Assembly: GCA_947584775.1 (NCBI GenBank)
Contig: CANPWT010000029.1
Location: 1 to 13,090 of the forward strand
DNA from: an uncultured Clostridia bacterium
GTDB taxonomy: Bacteria > Bacillota > Clostridia > Christensenellales > UBA1242
Direction of reading: 5' to 3'
Length of the DNA stretch: 13,090 bases
A program made the position numbers and the translations under genes. Positions 1-6,500 of the stretch are shown here, piece after piece. Below the pieces are notes generated by a model. That model saw only the letters and a program-made list of their open reading frames with translations, was not told where the DNA came from and ran no database searches. The stretch's first letter is position 1. Each line of letters starts with the position of its first letter.

Positions 1-1169
1 CTCATGCACAAGCAAGCGTTATGGCAGCGTATGCATGGCATAATATCGTCCGACTTGCCCGATTTCAACTTTGTTACCCAATGCGGGTCAACTAAAAACT
101 GCCTAGCAACGCCCATAGCGTCAATTTTGTTTTGTTTTATTGCGTTGGCGCTGACATCAACTTCCATTTTGCCCGCGCACACAACCGGGATGCTTACAAA
201 CTTTTTAATGTGCGATACATCATCTAAGTTGCAGTTGTTTGGCATATATTGTGGTGGATGCGCCCAATACCACGCATCATATGTGCCGTTGTCGCAATCG
301 AGCATATCATAGCCCGCATCTTCAAGATATTTTGCCGCCTTTTCGCTTTCCGCCATATCTCGGCCAAGTTCTTTAAATTTTTCACCTGGCAGCGCGCCAT
401 AGCAAAAATCCTTAGTTTTGCTTACAACGGAATAGCGCAAAGATACCGGATAATCTTCCCCGCAACTTTCTTTTATCGCCCTAACAATTTCAACCGGGAA
501 ACGATAGCGATTTTCAAAACTGCCGCCATATTCGTCCGTACGGAGATTGGTATATTCGGTTGTAAATTGGTCTATTAAATAGCCCTCATGCACAGCGTGA
601 ATTTCAACACCGTCCACACCCGCCTCTTTAAGCATTTTGGATGTTTTTGCAAAGGCGGAAATTATTTGTTTTATTTCCTTTTTGGTTATTGCGCGGCAGG
701 TTGCGCCCTCTGCCCAACGCGATGGTAGTTCGCTTGGCGAAGCGCACAAATATGAGATGTTAAAAATTGGTTTTGCAATCGTGCCCAAAAATTTGTTTTT
801 TAGCATTGGCACCATTGCGGTTGGGATTGAAAAAGACCTGCCAAACCCAGCCGTTAATTGCACAAATAATTTTGCACCCGTTTTATGGAATTCCTCCATA
901 TACACTTTCAGGTTTTTAAAAGCGCCCTTTGCTTTGTATAGCCACTGACCGCCTATTAAATTTTTTAGTGGTGCAATGCCAGGAATAACCAGCCCCGCAT
1001 CATTTTTTGCTATGTCCATAAAAAAATCCGCAGCGTCCTTGTCAAAATGGTGCTTTTCCATCCAACCAAAAAGCGATGTTCCGCCCATTGGGCAAACTAC
1101 TATGCGGTTTTTAATTTCTACATTACCAATTTTCCATGGTGTAAAAAGTGGTTTTAACTCTTTATCCAT
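1..1169 (-). CDS. NADH:flavin oxidoreductase / 2-enoate reductase family (Old Yellow Enzyme type), 3' end cut by window edge
   Basis: My own minus-strand translation from the ATG at 1169 is open for 389 codons to the left edge. The start follows GGAGGGG with a 3-base gap. The N-terminus reads LFTPWKIGNVEIKNRIV, the usual opening of the FMN-binding (beta/alpha)8 barrel. Other family marks are Q104 in QLTAGFGR, the active-site segment H191-A-V-H194-E-G-Y197 followed by LIDQF, then TNLRTDEYGGSFENRY, and R245 in SLRYS. The last residues give CxxCxxxC (C379, C382, C386), the start of the 4Fe-4S site that links the barrel to a C-terminal FAD/NAD domain. Family members with this layout (FadH, BaiCD/BaiH, clostridial enoate reductase) are about 640-680 residues, so the nucleotide-binding part lies outside. 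Known members reduce C=C bonds of 2-enoates or dienoyl-CoA with NAD(P)H in the cytoplasm. The HAVHEGY form recalls enoate reductase/Bai proteins more than FadH. The substrate cannot be told from this sequence. Confidence 0.93.
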   Translation of the reverse strand, partial: MDKELKPLFTPWKIGNVEIKNRIVVCPMGGTSLFGWMEKHHFDKDAADFFMDIAKNDAGLVIPGIAPLKNLIGGQWLYKAKGAFKNLKVYMEEFHKTGAKLFVQLTAGFGRSFSIPTAMVPMLKNKFLGTIAKPIFNISYLCASPSELPSRWAEGATCRAITKKEIKQIISAFAKTSKMLKEAGVDGVEIHAVHEGYLIDQFTTEYTNLRTDEYGGSFENRYRFPVEIVRAIKESCGEDYPVSLRYSVVSKTKDFCYGALPGEKFKELGRDMAESEKAAKYLEDAGYDMLDCDNGTYDAWYWAHPPQYMPNNCNLDDVSHIKKFVSIPVVCAGKMEVDVSANAIKQNKIDAMGVARQFLVDPHWVTKLKSGKSDDIMPCIRCHNACLCM

Positions 1170-1185
1170 TTACCCCTCCAACTAA

Positions 1186-1215
1186 ATTATATTGGATTGC
1201 AAACTAACTTGTCAA
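1186..1215 (-). promoter_or_regulatory. Promoter of the enoate-reductase-type gene
   Basis: On the minus strand TTGACA (1215-1210) and TATAAT (1191-1186) are both perfect consensus hexamers, separated by 18 bases. The -10 box ends only 16 bases before the ATG at 1169. The expected transcript therefore has a leader of roughly 10 bases that begins at or next to the GGAGGGG ribosome binding site. It is divergent from the tRNA promoter at 1249-1277. Confidence 0.7.
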
Positions 1216-1248
1216 CTAATTAAAACTTGTAATTAGGCTATTTTATAT

Positions 1249-1277
1249 TTGACAATTTAACTAACTTGGTTTATAAT
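1249..1277 (+). promoter_or_regulatory. Promoter of tRNA-Leu
   Basis: TTGACA (1249-1254), a 17-base spacer and TATAAT (1272-1277) form a perfect sigma-A-type promoter. The expected start near 1284 gives a 5' leader of about 50 bases before the mature tRNA at 1334. No obvious terminator lies immediately after the tRNA, so transcription may continue into the repeat region. Confidence 0.8.
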
Positions 1278-1333
1278 TAGCACATCACTTTTAATTCAAA
1301 GCAAAAATTTTATCTTAACATTAAGGTTTAAAC

Positions 1334-1418
1334 GCGGATATGGCGAAATTGGCAAACGCGCTAGATTCAGGTTCTAGTGGGTAACTCCTTGCAGGTTCAA
1401 GTCCTGTTATCCGCACCA
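1334..1418 (+). tRNA. tRNA-Leu (anticodon CAG), CCA encoded
   Basis: The acceptor stem GCGGATA (1334-1340) pairs with TATCCGC (1408-1414), followed by discriminator A and an encoded CCA (1416-1418). The anticodon stem CTAGA/TCTAG (1361-1365, 1373-1377) holds loop TTCAGGT with anticodon CAG at 1368-1370. A long variable arm (GGG/CTC pairing) follows, as expected of a class II leucine tRNA. The T-stem GCAGG/CCTGT encloses TTCAAGT. The tRNA reads CUG leucine codons. Its 3' end is repeated twice downstream, at 1544-1564 and 1769-1784. Confidence 0.96.
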
Positions 1419-1421
1419 GCA

Positions 1422-1492
1422 ATAACAGGACTGCGTGTAACACACGCTCCACAATTTACTGTGGTGAACCTGCAGGTAGTCGGTCGCAAGGA
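1422..1492 (-). repeat. Inverted, interrupted copy of the tRNA-Leu 3' half
   Basis: Three blocks are exact reverse complements of tRNA segments. Positions 1422-1432 match 1400-1410, 1465-1474 match 1390-1399, and 1486-1492 match 1386-1392. They occur in the order expected of one inverted copy of the variable arm, T-arm and acceptor end. A 32-base insert containing two small hairpins (GCGTGT/ACACGC and CCACA/TGTGG) separates the first two blocks. Block 1422-1432 is also complementary to 1546-1556 in the second direct copy, so it closes an imperfect hairpin over this spacer. Confidence 0.6.
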
Positions 1493-1563
1493 AGCATTTC
1501 AAAGTAAGAATTTTGCTCCCGACAATTGACGCTACGCTTAATGCAAGTCCTGTTATCCGCACC

Positions 1564-1638
1564 AACGCGGGCAACACGCCTGCTTTAATCAAAACCACAG
1601 GTGTGTGGTTTCTCAATTATTAGGTGGTTGCCCGCGTT
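1564..1638. repeat. Nested perfect inverted repeats (large hairpin)
   Basis: AACGCGGGCAAC (1564-1575) and GTTGCCCGCGTT (1627-1638) are perfect 12-base inverted copies. Inside lies a second perfect hairpin, AAACCACA/TGTGGTTT with loop GGTG, at about 1592-1611. The outer stem starts directly at the end of the second tRNA 3'-end copy. The unit could be a DNA cruciform or recombination structure, or a structured RNA if transcribed from the tRNA promoter. Confidence 0.65.
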
Positions 1639-1668
1639 AAGAAAGGGGACCTACTTCCCCTTTCTTAC
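1638..1668 (+). terminator. Hairpin, possible terminator of the tRNA transcript
   Basis: AAGAAAGGGG (1639-1648) pairs perfectly with CCCCTTTCTT (1657-1666) around an 8-base loop, plus one more T-A pair outside. The right arm runs into a pyrimidine-rich acttttccttt stretch rather than a clean T-run. It may end transcription that started at the tRNA promoter, or simply be another palindrome of this region. Confidence 0.4.
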
Positions 1669-1717
1669 TTTTCCTTTGAAGTGGTTTTGATTTAGGATGA
1701 TTCGTGACGACAGTGCT

Positions 1718-1754
1718 CCCTTTGCTACGCTAAAATATGCCAAAGGGCATATTT
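1718..1754. repeat. Alternative hairpins upstream of the orphan gene
   Basis: AAATATGCC (1733-1741) and GGCATATTT (1746-1754) form a perfect 9-base stem with loop AAAG. CCCTTTG (1718-1724) is also complementary to CAAAGGG (1741-1747), so the two stems share bases and exclude each other. They lie 68-104 bases before the ATG at 1822. A regulatory switch is possible but unproven. Confidence 0.4.
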
Positions 1755-1821
1755 CTTAACGCTGCTCACCTGTTATCCGCACCATACACACTTAACAAAA
1801 TGTCTTATTTAAGGAGTGAAA

Positions 1822-2613
1822 ATGGAAAAATATTATTCAAAAATTGGATTTTATCTTGCACCAAATGTTAAAATTAGATTTGGGCAAGAAGAATCAATAC
1901 AAGATTTGTGGAAACAAATAATAGAAATCGATGATGTTAAAGCAAGGCATGAACGCATTGACAAACTACTTAAATTAATGGAACAAAACAAAGAAAAAAA
2001 TGGGTTTTTGGGGAAAACAGATAAAGTTGATTGCGGTGATTCTCGTGGGTTTTTGCTCGATGACAAATATTTATATTATCTGTTTTTTGACAATTTAAAA
2101 ACATTAAATAACCAAAATAAGGACGGAAAATTTAGTGATGGTGCAGTTATAAATAGCGCCATTAAAGCAACTATAACTTCGTATGCGGGTGGCGATAAAG
2201 TAAATAGGGAATTAAGATTAGAACTAACTTCACCTACAATAATCGATGACAAACTTATTGTTCCGTCTATAAAAAAACAAAAAGGAAAAAATTGTTTTTA
2301 TTGCTCGGAAAGGGCATCAATTGCGCACAATTTTTGGTTACTTACCGGAACAAGTTCTTATTTTTGTTGGACTGACACAGATAATTTTGTTGGTGACAAA
2401 CAGAGCAAAAACGATGCACACCATTTTACCATTGTAAAACATGATGGTAAATTTAAGTTGTACGACTTGGCTTTAAACAACTTTTGCCTTTTGGAAGATG
2501 ATGTTATAGATAAACTTCTTTCTGGGCAAGGCTTAATTGTTGGGCCTGGCAAAACGGTTGCCAATCCTGGCGTTTACGCACAAAATTTGGAATCAAAGTT
2601 AGAAAAAAATTAA
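1822..2613 (+). CDS. Unrecognised 263-residue protein with a possible Cys-His-Asp (transglutaminase/cysteine-peptidase-like) arrangement
   Basis: AAGGAG (1811-1816) is followed after 5 bases by ATG 1822, so I prefer this start to the GTG at 1816, which overlaps the Shine-Dalgarno sequence. The protein begins MEKYYSKIGFYL and has no signal peptide or membrane segment, so it is probably cytoplasmic. I do not recognise the family. The second half carries CFYCSERASIAHNFW (C158, C161), then DAHHFTIVKHDGKFKLYDLAL (H200, H201, D215). The order Cys, then a His on a strand, then a strand ending in Asp resembles the transglutaminase/papain-like triad; this is inference from spacing only. The gene starts 38 bases after the third tRNA-Leu 3'-end copy and may be cargo of a tRNA-targeting element. 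No clear promoter was found in the short upstream gap. Confidence 0.8.
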   Translation: MEKYYSKIGFYLAPNVKIRFGQEESIQDLWKQIIEIDDVKARHERIDKLLKLMEQNKEKNGFLGKTDKVDCGDSRGFLLDDKYLYYLFFDNLKTLNNQNKDGKFSDGAVINSAIKATITSYAGGDKVNRELRLELTSPTIIDDKLIVPSIKKQKGKNCFYCSERASIAHNFWLLTGTSSYFCWTDTDNFVGDKQSKNDAHHFTIVKHDGKFKLYDLALNNFCLLEDDVIDKLLSGQGLIVGPGKTVANPGVYAQNLESKLEKN

Positions 2614-2790
2614 CATTTTGTTTATAAAAATATTGCAAAATTAAACTTGATTTATGATTATTATTAAGGTTGAGATACACTCCACTCACTTTTGTTCGGT
2701 CGGTATGACAGAAAAAACAAAATCGAGATAATAGCGAAATTAAAATTAAAATAAATTTATCAAAAAATTGGAAAATTTTTAAATTTTTTT
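2614..2790. other. AT-rich convergent intergenic region
   Basis: No credible gene is seen between the orphan gene and the terminator before the superoxide dismutase. There is a weak TTTTGTT/AACAAAA inverted pair near 2689-2732 and long A/T runs. With the terminator included, the gap between the two genes is 236 bases. Confidence 0.5.
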
Positions 2791-2820
2791 AAAAAAATGC
2801 GCTAAAAGGCGTATTTTTTT
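2791..2820. terminator. Bidirectional intrinsic terminator between convergent genes
   Basis: AAAAAAATGCGC (2791-2802) pairs with GCGTATTTTTTT (2809-2820), 12 pairs including one G-U, around a 6-base loop. The stem gives a T-run on both strands. It serves the plus-strand gene ending at 2613 and the minus-strand superoxide dismutase ending at 2850. Confidence 0.75.
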
Positions 2821-2849
2821 GTGTATTTTTTAAGATTTTTAAAAATTTT

Positions 2850-3317
2850 TTAATATTTTACAATTTTGCCGCACGCAATTTTCGTGCCAGAATTGCCCGC
2901 TGGTTGGGTGGTAAAATCGTCCGGATTTGAGTGAATTACAACCGTGCGGCCAAGAATTTCTTTAACGGTAAAGCGGGCGGAAAATGTAACCAAAAATGCC
3001 GAGCCAGAAAAAGCAAAAAGCGGTGGCAGGTCACCCGCATGGTTTGGGTGAGGCCTATTTTGCGGATTGTAATGGCCTTTGGTTAAGTTGAAATCATCTT
3101 CGCAACTATCCCCCTCGTGAATATGCATGGCAAAAATGTTGGTTTCAGTGTTGGGCAAATTGTCTATATCCGCAATAACAATTACGCCCGCTGGCAGCGA
3201 ATAAAATTCAACAACGCCCGCTATGTGTGGGTAACTTTCCCCACCGCTTATATTTGCCACGGCATCAGGCTTGGTTAAAAGTAAATATTTTAAAATTGAT
3301 TTATCTAAACTTTGCAT
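2850..3317 (-). CDS. sodC: Cu-Zn superoxide dismutase family protein, apparently cytoplasmic
   Basis: The 155-residue protein converts superoxide to hydrogen peroxide and oxygen. All metal ligands are visible: H65 and H67 in FAMHIHEGD, H82 in GHYNP (bridging), H90 and H93 plus D96 in RPHPNHAGDLP, and H129 in VIHSNPDD. The C-terminal signature GNSGTKIACGKI follows. C72 and C149 match the conserved disulfide pair. The zinc loop is short. The start ATG at 3317 has AAGGAGA a few bases upstream. No signal peptide or lipobox is present, unlike the periplasmic or lipoprotein SodC of many bacteria; clostridial relatives without signal peptides are known. The 3' end faces a bidirectional terminator and the 5' end faces the divergent lipoprotein operon. 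Confidence 0.93.
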   Translation of the reverse strand: MQSLDKSILKYLLLTKPDAVANISGGESYPHIAGVVEFYSLPAGVIVIADIDNLPNTETNIFAMHIHEGDSCEDDFNLTKGHYNPQNRPHPNHAGDLPPLFAFSGSAFLVTFSARFTVKEILGRTVVIHSNPDDFTTQPAGNSGTKIACGKIVKY

Positions 3318-3360
3318 AACTTCTCCTTATTATATGTATGAAAAAGATGTAGTTTTGTTT

Positions 3361-3372
3361 AACAAATTTGTT
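3361..3372. promoter_or_regulatory. Perfect 12-base palindrome, candidate operator
   Basis: AACAAATTTGTT is perfectly self-complementary and lies 44 bases upstream of the superoxide dismutase start, in the gap shared with the lipoprotein operon. It does not match the PerR or Fur consensus as I know them. The AT-rich setting makes chance palindromes likely. Confidence 0.25.
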
Positions 3373-3443
3373 TAAAAATTAAGCAAGTAAAAACTATGTT
3401 TTTAATCTTCTTAAAGTTATTGTAAAAAAATATCTAATTTTGG

Positions 3444-3472
3444 TTGATTTTTTACACTTATAGTAGTAAAAT
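3444..3472 (+). promoter_or_regulatory. Promoter of the lipoprotein-ABC operon
   Basis: TTGATT (3444-3449), a 17-base spacer and TAAAAT (3467-3472) form a good sigma-A-type promoter 44 bases before the ATG at 3517. The ribosome binding site GGAGG is at 3508-3512. Confidence 0.6.
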
Positions 3473-3516
3473 TTAATAAATTATACTTGATTGTTTAAAA
3501 TAAATTTGGAGGAATT

Positions 3517-6500
3517 ATGAAAAACAAAATAATTAAATCTATTATTGCAACAGGTGTTATTGCTGGCGTTAGTTTAGGCCTTACCGCGTGCGGAAACGAT
3601 AAAAATAATCAATCTAACAACAATGAGGTTGCGCAATATTATTTTTATGACTGCGAAACTACATATAACCTTAATGAATATTTTAGTTTGGAAGGCGCAA
3701 AACTAAAAATTACTTTGTTTGACGGAACTGTAAAAGAAGTTACCATTACAAACTCAATGATTAAACAAATGCCAGATATGTCCACCCCAGGCAGCAAAGC
3801 CATTATTATAGAGTATGACGGGCGGGAATATGTTTTAACCATTAATGTTATTATAAACGAGGTTTCGTACACCGTTACCGGCTATAACAGCACATATTCT
3901 GTTGGCGATGATTTTGATTTATCTAATTTGTACCTTTCAATCAGCATGGCGGACGGGTCGATTATCAGTGTAAAAGTTACTGCAAACATGATTGAAACCA
4001 TGCCAAATATGCAAGAAAAAGGCCTAAAAGTTGTTGTAATTAATTATGGCGGAAAACAATATACATTTGATTTTGATGTTTTAGATACCAAACAACAAGA
4101 TATGCTAAACAAATTAGAGCAATTTAAACAAGATTTAAACAATAAATCTATAAAAAGTTCTAAAATCACCCTGCACGTTGATGGCGCAGCAAAATATTTG
4201 GACAAAAACGCTGAACTTAACGAAGAAATTTTTAGTATACTTACTCAAGAAACCTATGATTTACAAGGCGCGCAAGTTTATAAAACAGGTGCCGGCCAAT
4301 TTATTGTTTATAAAGAGTTTGACACTAGGGACGATTTGTTAAATTTTTACTTTGCCACAAACATTGCATCCCTATTCGAATCGCAAGAACTTATATTTGT
4401 ATGCAACTGCCCTGCTGAACATTATTACGGACTTCTTTCAAATTATATGGATGAAAATGGTTGGGAAAATTATGAAAATTTTGCTGCTTTTAGTGATTTG
4501 CTATACAATCGTTTTGGTATATCTAATCTTGCCCCTGCTTCGTTCGATGATATAAAAAATATTGTTGTTAGTAGGTTTGTAAGTTTTAATGGAAACAATG
4601 TTGTTATAGACACTTCATATATTTCTAAGACCGTGTACGAATCCATAATTAACGCCATTGTTAAAACATCTTTAAATGTTAGAGGGTCAAACATTTTGCA
4701 AGACAGCGGCAATAATTTAAAAGCAAAACTTGACATGCTTAAAATTATGCAAAACAGTTTAGATAATTTATCTAACATTGAAAATGTTTACGATTTTTTA
4801 ATAAACGACGTTTTGTTAACTGAAAAAGATAGTTTTTATGTTGATATGGTTAGCAGTCAACTTTGCAGTATGGCGGAAATTCGCGATGAAAACACAGTTG
4901 ACGAATTAAATTACCTTATAAGAAAAGATGTTAAAAATTTACGTGAGCGTAAATTTACAAATTTAACCGAAGTGTTGCAAGCAATTGTGGAAATAAATGA
5001 TGTTTTGCAGTCTGCCCCAGATGGCAATAGAGATATTTTAAGCAGGTTAGACATAATTGTTGACGGGCTGGATGCGCAAAACCCTAATATGGTTTCAGAC
5101 TTTATTTACTCTTTTAAAGAATTAGTAAGCATTGTAACTGTTACTAGCGGGCAAACAAATGACACTAATGATTTGAATGTTGCCAACCGACATTTGCAAT
5201 ACACACATGACGGCACTTACTATTATTATGATGTTCAAACTGTAAGCAATTCAGAGGAATTGGTTGAAAAATACTTTAGTGCGGTTAAAAATTTATTGCG
5301 CGGATTTGAATCTATTGATAAAGAAACTAATTTGCGAGAATTGTTTAATTCTTCCCTATCATTTGTTCGCCAAATGAATGAAGTTAATAAGGAAATACAA
5401 CAGAACAACTATAAGGTTTTCGGCGTAAGTATAATAAATTACTACCCTATCACAACACAAGTGGAAGAGATGTTAAGGGCTTATGTTTCGTTGTATGACG
5501 CTGAAATTATTGCTGATATATTTGACCAAATACGCTATGTTGTTCCGCAAGGCAGTTCAAAATTCTTTTACGAAAATTCTGATATGGCGCCTGACATTCA
5601 ACCAGGGGCGGCAGTTATTGTTATGCCAAGTGAAAGTTATAATGTGGATGAAATTGTGGCATTTTACGATAATGGCAATTTAAAAATTCACAAAATTGTT
5701 AATGTTCGCTCGGACGGTGGCGTTAAATATTACACCTGCAAGGCTAACACTGCAAGCGAAAACGACCAAGAAATAACCGAATCGGCAATTGTTGGCAAAG
5801 TTGTAAAAGTTTCTAATTACGATTTGTTTTTATATTTAAGATTGCCGGAAGACACCATAACTTTATTAAGCGATTGCGCAGATATAATTTATGAAGAATT
5901 GGCAAAACCTGAGCCTGATTATTTAAAAATAATTGATGAAGTTTGCGAAAAGTTTAATGTTAAAAAAGATGAATATGTAAATCAATTTAACAATGGCGAA
6001 TTCCATTTGTTTGCCGATGTGTTTGACTCTTTCATGGATTTAGACATGTTAACAGGCGAAGATAAAGAATTCTTTACCACAGTTAAAACTTCCTGCCAAT
6101 ATTTAGATAGTTTGTTTGTTGAAGATTTTAACAGGACAGAATTGTTAAATCAAATAAATGCACTTGCAAAAGGTTTGGCAAAATACACACAAAACAGCAT
6201 TGGGCAATATTCTGAAGTTTTTGAAATGATTGCAAATTTATCTGACACGCAAAACAACATTTACACCAATATTAAAAATACAATTAAAAACCACAAAACA
6301 TTTATTAAAAACAATTTGCAAATGTTAACTTCTATGCTTGGGTTTGAAGAAGGCACAGAGGCTAAAACTGAATTAGATAATATTATTGATTACTACATTA
6401 ACGCATATATTCATGACGAATTTAATTTAACCGAAATGGTTAAAGAATTAACCGGGTTTGTTAACGAATATTGCGATGAAAATGTTGTTGCTGTTTACAA

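Larger units (their letters stand above)
1398..1784 (+). repeat. Three direct copies of the tRNA-Leu 3' end (attachment-site-like array)
   Basis: Positions 1398-1418, inside the tRNA, are repeated exactly (21 bases) at 1544-1564. The last 16 of these, cctgttatccgcacca, occur again at 1769-1784. The segments between copies are 125 and 204 bases long and hold no convincing gene. Repeats of a tRNA 3' end downstream of the intact tRNA are the usual trace left when a tyrosine recombinase integrates an element at a tRNA gene. Three copies imply two adjacent insertions or remnants. No integrase lies within the window, so the mobile origin is inference. Confidence 0.7.

Noticed and set aside
4..1185. 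Four plus-strand open frames (4-312, 249-578, 637-948, 976-1185)
   Set aside because: They lie opposite one continuous minus-strand frame that gives a clear enoate-reductase-family protein. None has a recognisable motif of its own.
1422..1564. Integron attC site
   Set aside because: The imperfect palindrome with a bulged base and AAC/GTT ends is suggestive, but the flanking bases do not fit RYYYAAC and GTTRRRY, and no integron integrase or cassette array is visible.
1407..1616. Minus-strand open frame of 69 codons across the tRNA repeat region
   Set aside because: It overlaps the tRNA 3' end and hairpin sequences, has low-complexity composition and no sensible ribosome binding site. It is an accident of the repeats.
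1398..1784. CRISPR array
   Set aside because: The repeats are a tRNA 3' end of 16-21 bases with unequal spacers of 125 and 204 bases, and no cas genes are present.
1816..1821. GTG start two codons upstream for the orphan gene
   Set aside because: The GTG overlaps the AAGGAG Shine-Dalgarno sequence, which is correctly spaced for the ATG at 1822.
5554..5841. A separate active signal peptidase gene
   Set aside because: The domain is in frame inside the lipoprotein with no internal start context, and the serine that precedes Met in the family is absent.
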